NCBI GenBank assembly: GCA_047973025.1 | Contig: JBKEBE010000026.1 | Coordinates: 1 to 38,449, forward strand | Direction: 5' to 3' | DNA length: 38,449 nt | Origin: UPXZ01 sp047973025 | GTDB lineage: Bacteria > Bacteroidota > Bacteroidia > Bacteroidales > Paludibacteraceae | Shown: positions 31,976 to 38,449 of the stretch, in pieces | Layout: each line of letters starts with the position of its first letter | Numbering within the stretch: position 1 is the stretch's first letter | Notes under the pieces: generated by a model | Databases searched by the model: none | Seen by the model: only the letters and a program-made list of their open reading frames with translations | Told to the model about the DNA's origin: nothing | Made by a program: the position numbers and the translations under genes

Positions 31976-33139
31976 ATGATAACATATTCATTTCTTCAAC
32001 ATTACTGGTGGTTTTTGATATCACTGTTAGGCGGACTACTTTCGTTTCTGCTATTCGTGCAAGGCGGTCAGACATTGATTGGTTCGTTAGCAAAGACGGA
32101 AGACGAAAAACGATTGTTAGTAAATGTTCTCGGCAAAAAATGGGAATACACGTTTACCACGTTGGTAACCTTCGGTGGTGCTTTCTTCGCGTCGTTTCCG
32201 CTGTTCTACTCCACCAGTTTTGGTGGCGCTTACTGGGTTTGGATGCTTATTCTTTTCTGCTTTATCTTACAAGCTGTATCGTATGAATATCAAAACAAAC
32301 CGGGTAATTTCTTTGGACGTAACGCCTACCGAGGATTCTTGTTCTTCAATGGACTTGCAGCAACTTTTTTGATCGGAGCAGCAGTTGCTTCGTTCTTCAC
32401 AGGCTCTCAATTCAGCATCAACAAAGCGAATATCGTTGACTTTACCGGCTCGGTTGGTCCGGTCATCAGTCAATGGGAAAGCCCTTGGCACGGATTGGAA
32501 TTACTCGTAACCGACTTACGCATTTGGTTACTGGGTTTGGCTGTATTCTTCTTGGCGCGTACACTGGCTGTTCTTTTCTTTAAAAATCGAATTGGAAACA
32601 CGACTATAGAATCAAGACTCGATAAGGCTTTGATCATGAATGCCGCTCCGTTCTTGGTTTTTTTCCTTGCTTTTTTAATTTGGACATTACTCGCCAAAGG
32701 ATTTGCCGTAAATCCGGATACCGGTAATGTTTACATGGAACAGTTCAAGTATTTCAATAACTTGATTCAAGTTCCCGCACTCCTAATATTACTTCTTTTA
32801 GGCGTTGTGGGTGTACTTTACGGGATTGTTTACTCTTTCCTTAAAAAGACGTGGAAAAAAGGAATCTGGTTTGCCGGAATAGGTACGGTACTTACGGTTA
32901 CAACAATATTCCTGATGGCCGGTTGGAATAATACGGCTTATTACCCTTCTACTTTTGATTTGCAAAGTTCGTTGACAATAGCTAACTCTTCTTCGAGTTT
33001 TTATACCCTAAAGGCAATGTCAATCGTTTCACTTCTAATTCCTTTTGTGCTCGTGTATATATTTTATGCGTGGCGTACTTTGGAGAAAGAAGAGACAACG
33101 GTGGCAGAAATCAACGAGAAAGAAAATCATGCCTATTAA
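31976..33139 (+). CDS. cydB: Cytochrome bd quinol oxidase subunit II
   Basis: Second structural subunit of the bd oxidase. The 387-aa protein has about eight to nine hydrophobic helices. The start YSFLQHYWWFLISLLGGLLS is followed by FVQGGQTLIGSLAKTEDEKR and WVWMLILFCFILQAVSYEY, a pattern typical of CydB. Length is close to E. coli CydB (379 aa). No cydX-like small ORF is visible in the 160 bp after the stop, and no cydCD transporter genes are in the window. Two hairpin terminators follow. Confidence 0.95.
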   Translation: MITYSFLQHYWWFLISLLGGLLSFLLFVQGGQTLIGSLAKTEDEKRLLVNVLGKKWEYTFTTLVTFGGAFFASFPLFYSTSFGGAYWVWMLILFCFILQAVSYEYQNKPGNFFGRNAYRGFLFFNGLAATFLIGAAVASFFTGSQFSINKANIVDFTGSVGPVISQWESPWHGLELLVTDLRIWLLGLAVFFLARTLAVLFFKNRIGNTTIESRLDKALIMNAAPFLVFFLAFLIWTLLAKGFAVNPDTGNVYMEQFKYFNNLIQVPALLILLLLGVVGVLYGIVYSFLKKTWKKGIWFAGIGTVLTVTTIFLMAGWNNTAYYPSTFDLQSSLTIANSSSSFYTLKAMSIVSLLIPFVLVYIFYAWRTLEKEETTVAEINEKENHAY

Positions 33140-33179
33140 GTGGAATGATAGATAAGTAGTCTTTTGTCTAAAGAAATAG

Positions 33180-33213
33180 AAAGCCGGATCGCCCACATGC
33201 AATTCGGCTTTTT
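33180..33213 (+). terminator. First terminator after cydB
   Basis: AAAGCCG (33180-33186) pairs with CGGCTTT (33205-33211), with partial pairing inside the loop, followed by TT. It lies 40 bp after the cydB stop. Confidence 0.65.
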
Positions 33214-33232
33214 CAATCAAGTTTAAACTATC

Positions 33233-33268
33233 AAAAAACTCCGAACAAAAATTTGTTCGGAGTTTTTT
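33233..33268. terminator. Bidirectional terminator between cydB and the zinc-ribbon gene
   Basis: AAAAAACTCCGAACAAA and TTTGTTCGGAGTTTTTT are perfect 17-bp complements with AA between them. The T-runs on both strands suit termination of the convergent cydAB and minus-strand transcripts. Confidence 0.92.
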
Positions 33269-33300
33269 GATGTCTTAATATTAAAACTTACCTGTTTGTC

Positions 33301-34062
33301 CTATTCATTTTCATTAGCCAAATCCAAATCCACTAAAATTCGACCACAATATTCGCACACGATGATTTTTTTGCGTGAGCGAATATCCAATTGGCGTTGT
33401 GCCGGAATTTTGTTGAAACAACCGCCACAAGCATCCCGTTGCACGGCTACTACGGCTAACCCGTTGTGCGCATTTTTTCGAATGCGTTTGAAAGCGGTTA
33501 CCAAACGCGGTTCGATAAGGGTTTCTATTTTTTTCGCGTTTTCGCGAAGTTTTTCTTCCTCTTGTTTGGTTTCCGATACAATCTCTTCCAATTCGCCTTT
33601 CTTATCGTCCAAATCCAATTTTCTTTCAGACAACTGCTTGGCGGTAAGTTCTTTCTCTTCTTTCTTAGTTTCTAAAGCAACCGTATATTCGCGGATTCGT
33701 TTCTCGCTCAATTCGATTTCCAAGGTTTGAAATTCGATTTCTTTGGAAAGGTTGTCGTATTCGCGGTTGTTGCGCACGTTGTTTTGTTGTTCCTTATAAC
33801 GCTCAATCTTCATTTTCGACTCTTCGATTTCCACCTTTTTGCCGGTAATCATCGTTTGGATTTCAGCCAGTTCGCTTTCGTAGTTTTCTAAGCGTGTGCT
33901 CAGCCCGACAATTTCATCTTCCATATCTTGCACTTCAAGGGGTAAATCGCCTCTCAAAGTTTTGATTTCATCAATTTTGGAATTCACTTTCTGAAGCTCG
34001 TAGATTGCTCGCAGTCTCTCTTCAACCGTAATTTCCTTTTCTATTTTAGTATCTTTAGCCAT
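33301..34062 (-). CDS. C4-type zinc-ribbon coiled-coil protein
   Basis: The 253-aa protein is mostly a long coiled coil (~10-185, Glu/Lys-rich heptads). It ends in a zinc ribbon with Cys212-x2-Cys215 (DACGGCFNKIP) and Cys236-x2-Cys239 (VCEYCGRILV), matching the C4 zinc-ribbon family (zf-RING_7, CT398-like). The conserved NNREYDNLSKEIE in the coil is typical of the family. The biological role is poorly known; chlamydial CT398 contacts sigma-54 and secretion components. It lies 5 bp after a Nif3-like gene, a pairing often seen in Bacteroidota and Chlamydiae. Confidence 0.9.
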   Translation of the reverse strand: MAKDTKIEKEITVEERLRAIYELQKVNSKIDEIKTLRGDLPLEVQDMEDEIVGLSTRLENYESELAEIQTMITGKKVEIEESKMKIERYKEQQNNVRNNREYDNLSKEIEFQTLEIELSEKRIREYTVALETKKEEKELTAKQLSERKLDLDDKKGELEEIVSETKQEEEKLRENAKKIETLIEPRLVTAFKRIRKNAHNGLAVVAVQRDACGGCFNKIPAQRQLDIRSRKKIIVCEYCGRILVDLDLANENE

Positions 34063-34067
34063 GAGGT

Positions 34068-35216
34068 CTATAAATAATTAATTGGGTTTGTATTCACTTC
34101 CGAAATTTGGAGTGCAAAGTTAGGAATTTTTTTTGTAATTATCTCATAAAAAACTTCTTTTGTAAACTGCTCACTCTCATAATGCCCGATGTCGGCAATC
34201 AAAATTTTCCGATCGGCATCAAAAAATTCATGGTACTTGAAATCGCCGGAAACAAAAACATCGGCATCTTGCGCCATAGCGTCTCGCAAAAATCCACTAC
34301 CGGCACCACCACATAGTGCCACTTTTTTTATTGGCTTCTCCAAAAAAGGAGTATGACGAATTATTTCGACATTAAATTTATTTTTCAGAAAGAGTAAAAA
34401 ATCTTTTTCACTCATTGCTTCCGGCAACTCCCCCACTATTCCGGCACCTACCGTATTCCAATCGTTTAGTAACGGAATTATATCGAATTCCGGTTCTTCA
34501 TAAGGATGAGAGAGTTTCAACGCACCTACCGCTTGTGCTATTCTATATGTGGGTAAAATGACTTCTACGCGTGTCTCCGGTTCAGTATGCAGTTTGCCGG
34601 CTTTACCAACAAAGGGATTAGCATTATCTGTTGCTCTGAAAGTACCTGTCCCCACAGAATTGAAACTGCAACAATCGTAATTACCTATAGTTCCCGCACC
34701 GGCTTCAAATAAAGCCGTTTGTACCTTCTCAACAAACTCGTGTGGAACAAATGTTACAAATTTTAGCAGATTTTCGGATTTGGGACTCAAGATTGAGCGG
34801 TTTATCAAGCCTATTTTATCGGCAATTTTGCCGTTTACACCATTCAAGACATTGTCCATATTGGTGTGCGCCGCGTATATCGCGACATCATTTTTAATGG
34901 CTTTTACGATACAACGCTGAACATAATTTTTTCCGATGATTTGTTTTACGCCACCGAAAATCAACGGATGGTGGGAAATAATGAGATTGCAACCGCACCG
35001 GATAGCTTCGTCTATAACGGCTTCTGTTACGTCTAAACACAACAATACACCCGTAACGGGTGTATCTTTACTGCCAACCAGCAATCCGGCATTGTCATAA
35101 TCTTCTTGCAAAGCCGTAGGAGCAAATTCTTCAATCAACCGTGTAATATCGGAAACACGCACACTCCCACTGAAACTTATATCCTCTGAATTTCGCGTTT
35201 CATTTGCCGATGTCAT
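34068..35216 (-). CDS. Nif3-like dinuclear metal centre protein
   Basis: The 382-aa member of the Nif3/YbgI (GTP cyclohydrolase I type 2-like) family contains an inserted PII-like domain (~residues 140-260), which accounts for its length versus ~250 aa YbgI. Metal ligands are visible in IISHHPLIFGG (His82, His83), AAHTNMDNV (His117, Asp121) and ADIGHYESE (His and Glu near the C-terminus). LQEDYDNAGLLVGS is the usual N-terminal motif. The exact function is uncertain in the family. The first ~18 residues before VSDITRLIEE are polar and unusual, so the true start may be a downstream GTG. Co-transcribed with the zinc-ribbon gene (5-bp gap). Confidence 0.9.
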   Translation of the reverse strand: MTSANETRNSEDISFSGSVRVSDITRLIEEFAPTALQEDYDNAGLLVGSKDTPVTGVLLCLDVTEAVIDEAIRCGCNLIISHHPLIFGGVKQIIGKNYVQRCIVKAIKNDVAIYAAHTNMDNVLNGVNGKIADKIGLINRSILSPKSENLLKFVTFVPHEFVEKVQTALFEAGAGTIGNYDCCSFNSVGTGTFRATDNANPFVGKAGKLHTEPETRVEVILPTYRIAQAVGALKLSHPYEEPEFDIIPLLNDWNTVGAGIVGELPEAMSEKDFLLFLKNKFNVEIIRHTPFLEKPIKKVALCGGAGSGFLRDAMAQDADVFVSGDFKYHEFFDADRKILIADIGHYESEQFTKEVFYEIITKKIPNFALQISEVNTNPINYL

Positions 35217-35290
35217 GCTATCTTTTTTATAGTTGTTTCTTTTTCCAACAAGAGTTGCGCATTGATTTCTTAATTTGATTCACAGAAATA

Positions 35291-35836
35291 CTATCCGCCC
35301 ATTTTACGATTCGTCATCGTTTTTTGAGCCGTCTTAGGCTGTTTTACTTGCACTTTCGGTTCTTTTTTAGTGGCTACCGTCTTCGGTTCTTTTTTTACTT
35401 TTACTTCAGTTTCTTTCTCCTCTTTCTCTTCGTTACCGGATTCTTCTACTTCAACAAAGTCCGTCATATCTTTGTCAACCAGTATGTTGTACCAAGAAAT
35501 GAGTTTTCGGATATCACTGGGATATACTCTGTCTTTGTCATAATCCGGCAAAACCTCTTCCATGTATTTTTTCAGCGTATCGTTATCCGATTTAGGATCA
35601 ATGGAAGCTTTTGCACCTTTTTCCTTTTCCTTCACTTTCTCAAGCACATTGCCCAACGGCATTTCTTCTGTTTCGGTAAAAATAGCAATATCGCCTAACG
35701 AAACGGCTTTATCACGTGTGTAGGCTGGTATACGTTTCCCATCAATAAGTGACTCCACGATAAGCATATTTTTTCCTTGGGTAACTAATTTGTATAAGCC
35801 GGATTTTCCGGTAATGGATAAAATTTCTTTAAGCAT
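35291..35836 (-). CDS. DUF5606 family protein
   Basis: The 181-aa cytosolic protein has the Bacteroidota-specific pattern MLKEILSITGKSGLYKLVTQ, then NMLIVESLIDGKRIPAY, AVSLGDIAIFT and YPSDIRKLISWYN. The conserved part (1-~130) is followed by a Lys/Glu-rich low-complexity tail (~130-181) of charged repeats such as KKEPK. No catalytic motif is visible and its function is unknown. The transcript leader holds a TAnnTTTG match and a hairpin. Confidence 0.88.
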   Translation of the reverse strand: MLKEILSITGKSGLYKLVTQGKNMLIVESLIDGKRIPAYTRDKAVSLGDIAIFTETEEMPLGNVLEKVKEKEKGAKASIDPKSDNDTLKKYMEEVLPDYDKDRVYPSDIRKLISWYNILVDKDMTDFVEVEESGNEEKEEKETEVKVKKEPKTVATKKEPKVQVKQPKTAQKTMTNRKMGG

Positions 35837-35889
35837 AAATCTTGTTTTAAGAATTTAGGGGATTGTGATAAACGTTTATAGGCAAAAAT

Positions 35890-35933
35890 GACCTGATAAA
35901 ACATCGGGTCAATTTATTTTTAACACAAAAGTA
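35890..35933 (-). promoter_or_regulatory. Promoter candidate and leader hairpin of the DUF5606 gene
   Basis: On the minus strand TACTTTTG (35933-35926) matches TAnnTTTG exactly. A few bases after the expected start lies a hairpin, GACCCGAT (35910-35903) and ATCAGGTC (35897-35890), with one G-T pair, a 5-nt loop and then ATTTTTG. It could be a leader stem-loop, or a terminator for hisA upstream. Confidence 0.45.
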
Positions 35934-36013
35934 AGGAATAATTTTGCAATAGCCATGTTTGATATCGGTTTTTAGGATAAATTTAAATGTGTTGGACGTG
36001 AATTAAAAAATTC

Positions 36014-36733
36014 TTAAACAAATCTTTCCAATTCTTTCAACTTTATTTTTCCTTCGTAAATGGCTTTTCCGAAGATAACAGCCGGAACTTTTGCCTGTAT
36101 CAATGCGTCAATATCTTCGGTGGAAGAAACTCCGCCACTTGCTACTAAATAGAGATTGGGCAACGCGTCGAGAATCTCTTTATATAGCTCAATAGAAGTA
36201 CCTCCGAGCATTCCATCTTTGCTGACATCGGTACAAATCACCCTTGAAACTCCTTTTTCAACATAGTCTTTCAAAAATGGGATTAACTCTATATCAGTCG
36301 TTTCAGTCCAACCGGAGACAGTTATGTTTTTACCTTTAATATCTGCGCCCAGAATAATTTTTTCTGAACCGTATTTCTCAAGCCAACTTGTAAACATTTT
36401 CGGATTTTTCACAGCAATACTTCCACCGGTTATCATCGCGGCTCCACATTCAAAAGCAATTCGCAAATCTTTATCCGACTTTAATCCGCCACCAAAGTCC
36501 ACCACCAGATTTGTTTTTGTCGTAATGTTTTCTAAGACTTTATAATTGACTATGTGTTGGGCTTTCGCACCATCCAAATCCACCAAGTGAAGACGACTTA
36601 TACCGGCTTCGGCAAATTGCTTGGCAACTTCCAGCGGATTTTCATTGTACACAGTCTTTTGAGAATAATCGCCCTGTGTAAGGCGTACGCATTTACCGTC
36701 AATAATATCTATGGCAGGGATAATCTCAATCAT
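36014..36733 (-). CDS. hisA: ProFAR isomerase (histidine biosynthesis)
   Basis: Isomerises the aminoaldose ProFAR to the aminoketose PRFAR in histidine synthesis. The 239-aa TIM barrel has catalytic Asp9 in IIPAIDIIDGKCVRL and Asp131 in LGADIKG, phosphate-binding VDFGGGLKS and ASGGVSS, plus ICTDVSKDGMLGG. Length is normal. hisH and hisF, usual neighbours, are not in this window. Upstream on the same strand is a PurF-like gene, 77 bp away. Confidence 0.94.
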   Translation of the reverse strand: MIEIIPAIDIIDGKCVRLTQGDYSQKTVYNENPLEVAKQFAEAGISRLHLVDLDGAKAQHIVNYKVLENITTKTNLVVDFGGGLKSDKDLRIAFECGAAMITGGSIAVKNPKMFTSWLEKYGSEKIILGADIKGKNITVSGWTETTDIELIPFLKDYVEKGVSRVICTDVSKDGMLGGTSIELYKEILDALPNLYLVASGGVSSTEDIDALIQAKVPAVIFGKAIYEGKIKLKELERFV

Positions 36734-36811
36734 ATAAAAACAGGTAATAATATCTTAACTCTTCAATTTCTTAATTTCTCAATTCTTCAATAGATATACA
36801 TCCTGACGCGT

Positions 36812-38449
36812 TCAAATCTCTAAAATTTCTTTCTTTTCGTAATAATTAATAAAAGCCTTGTTTACTAACTTCATACCGCCCGGTGTAGGATAGTTTCCGG
36901 TAAAATACCAGTCTCCCTTGTGATTGGGACAAGCTTTGTGTAAACCTTCTATGGTTTGAAAAACCAGCTCTACCGGACAATCCACATCATCCGGAGTCAG
37001 CATTTTGGCAATTTGGCTCGAAATTTCTTCTTGCGAAAACGGTTCGTAAATTTCGGTAACATAGTTTACTACAGTTTCTTTCGGATTGTTTTCTTGTGCT
37101 TTACACTTGTGGTAAACTTCATCAATGATGTGCTGTCTTCCTATATCTTTCAGCAACGTGATGGCGGCGCGAAACGCGCAAAATTCGCTCATCATGGACA
37201 TATCGATGCCGTAATAATCGGGGTATCGCACTTGTGGCGATGATGAGACGATAATAATCTTCTTGGGTTCCAACCGATTGATAATTGACAAAATACTTTG
37301 TTTCAGCGTAGTACCCCGAACGATAGAGTCGTCAATTACAATCAGGTTGTCTCGTTTTCCCCTGCGAATAGAGTTCCAGGTTACGTCATATACGTGCTTT
37401 GCCAGATCATTCCGCTCTTTATTCTGCGAAATGAAAGTGCGAAGTTTAATGTCTTTGATTAGTACTTTTTCGATGTGGGGATCGATACCGGTAAGTTCTT
37501 TGATACCCTGCGTCATACCATAGAAAGCCACTTCAGCGGTATTGGGAATGAATGAAAAAACCGAATTGTCCAAATCCCGGTCGATTGAATTCAAAATCGG
37601 TTGAGCTAATGAAGCACCTAATTTTTTGCGTTCTTGGTAAATAGCCATATCGTTGCCACGCGAGAAGTATATTCGCTCAAAAGAACAGGGTTTTGTCTCA
37701 GGCGACGGAATCCGTATCGTATCAAAATAGATGGTTCCATCTTTTTTGATTATCATGATTTGTCCGGGAAGAAGTTCTCTGATATTTTCTTCGTTGGCTC
37801 CCATCACGGTTTGAAGCGCGGCACGTTCGGATGTTACAACCGCGATTTCGTCATCTTGATAATAAAAGGCGGTACGAATACCGTCCGGATCTCTGAACGC
37901 GAAGGCATCTCCATGTCCAAGCATACCACAAATAACGTATCCCCCATCCCAGTCTTTCTCCGATTTTCGGATGAATGACGGTATATCCAGCTGTTCTTCA
38001 ATCTTTCGTGTAATAGCCACATCGTTTGTGTACCGCTGTTTGATTTGATTGTATTCGGCTTGCACTTCATTGTCGAGCTTATTTCCAAGGGATTCAAGCA
38101 TTAGGAACGTATCGGCTTTGTCGCGCGGATGCTGTCCTTGTCCGGTTAGTCGCTCAAAGATTTCATCAACATTCGTCAGATTGAAATTTCCGGCTAAAAC
38201 CAACGTGCGAGCTTTCCAATTATGTCGCCTTAAGAATGGATGTACGTAAGAAATACCACTCCAATTTGTAGTACTGTATCTTAGATGTCCCATATACAAT
38301 TCGCCGGCAAATGGTAAATGTTGCTTGGCAAAAACGGGGTCGTCTATCTGCCCGTTAGCCAATTCGAGCTTCTCATTGATGTTTGCAAAAATCTGCTGAA
38401 TGGCATTTTTTCCATCAACCCTTTCTCGCCAGATGTATTCTTCTCCTGC
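36812..38449 (-). CDS. PurF-like amidophosphoribosyltransferase, long form (5' end outside the window)
   Basis: The frame is open to the last base of the window, so the N-terminus with the catalytic Cys of the glutaminase domain is missing and 545 residues are visible. Glutaminase parts include LPFAGELYMGHLRYST and DGGYVICGMLGHGDAFAFRD. The phosphoribosyltransferase half has the PRPP motif LIVIDDSIVRGTTLKQS, plus SFERIYFSRGND and VRYPDYYGIDMS. Bacteroidota carry such ~630-aa proteins in addition to the standard ~470-aa PurF. Their exact role is unsettled, so I do not assign the symbol purF. It may produce phosphoribosylamine for purine synthesis. Confidence 0.88.
   Translation of the reverse strand, partial: AGEEYIWRERVDGKNAIQQIFANINEKLELANGQIDDPVFAKQHLPFAGELYMGHLRYSTTNWSGISYVHPFLRRHNWKARTLVLAGNFNLTNVDEIFERLTGQGQHPRDKADTFLMLESLGNKLDNEVQAEYNQIKQRYTNDVAITRKIEEQLDIPSFIRKSEKDWDGGYVICGMLGHGDAFAFRDPDGIRTAFYYQDDEIAVVTSERAALQTVMGANEENIRELLPGQIMIIKKDGTIYFDTIRIPSPETKPCSFERIYFSRGNDMAIYQERKKLGASLAQPILNSIDRDLDNSVFSFIPNTAEVAFYGMTQGIKELTGIDPHIEKVLIKDIKLRTFISQNKERNDLAKHVYDVTWNSIRRGKRDNLIVIDDSIVRGTTLKQSILSIINRLEPKKIIIVSSSPQVRYPDYYGIDMSMMSEFCAFRAAITLLKDIGRQHIIDEVYHKCKAQENNPKETVVNYVTEIYEPFSQEEISSQIAKMLTPDDVDCPVELVFQTIEGLHKACPNHKGDWYFTGNYPTPGGMKLVNKAFINYYEKKEILEI

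Overview
The window is a chromosomal segment of a member of the Bacteroidota, most likely order Bacteroidales. Supporting signs are two secreted proteins ending in type IX secretion (T9SS) sorting domains, a mitochondrial-type aconitase next to isocitrate dehydrogenase and citrate synthase, a DUF5606 protein, the long (~630 aa class) PurF-like protein, weak Shine-Dalgarno use, and repeated matches to the Bacteroidota promoter pattern TTTG-N19-22-TAnnTTTG. No rRNA, tRNA or CRISPR array is visible, and I see no intact mobile element.

Layout. 1-945 is a decaying left edge: an IS66-like transposase remnant with an in-frame stop, then a frameshifted small membrane protein. 1267-6537 is the oxidative TCA branch acn-icd-citrate synthase, closed by a strong terminator. 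The icd product carries residues typical of NAD-dependent enzymes. An 880-bp AT-rich region full of TTTGTAAA/TTTACAAA half-sites precedes a small HTH regulator. Next come pyrK-pyrD (pyrimidine synthesis), a CapA-like lipoprotein, and a sulfide:quinone reductase-like flavoprotein followed by an unlisted 53-aa membrane-type protein and a terminator. 12842-15910 holds an AlkD-like repair protein, a convergent HsdR-N nuclease-fold protein, AMP nucleosidase and holA. A malic enzyme/phosphotransacetylase fusion (maeB) follows.

18699-21259 is a two-component pair on the minus strand (TPR sensor kinase and NarL-type regulator), divergent from a beta-helix lipoprotein. Then on the minus strand come fabD, a T9SS-exported alpha-amylase and a T9SS-exported protein of unknown function. 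On the plus strand rsmG leads a run with a VOC/glyoxalase-like gene interrupted by TGA at codon 9, an acyltransferase and a metallo-beta-lactamase (glyoxalase II-like) hydrolase. cydAB (cytochrome bd oxidase) follows and ends in two terminators. The right end, all minus strand, carries a C4 zinc-ribbon coiled-coil protein, a Nif3-like protein, DUF5606, hisA and a PurF-like glutamine amidotransferase cut by the window edge.

Together the genes describe a saccharolytic organism with a partial or complete oxidative TCA branch, microaerobic or oxygen-scavenging respiration through bd oxidase, and possibly sulfide oxidation feeding the same quinone pool. The most unusual signals are regulatory: the half-site array and palindromic operator upstream of the HTH gene, inverted repeats around the cydAB and SQR-like promoters, and a tandem duplication over the acn stop codon. 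All family assignments rest on reading motifs by eye; no database search was possible.
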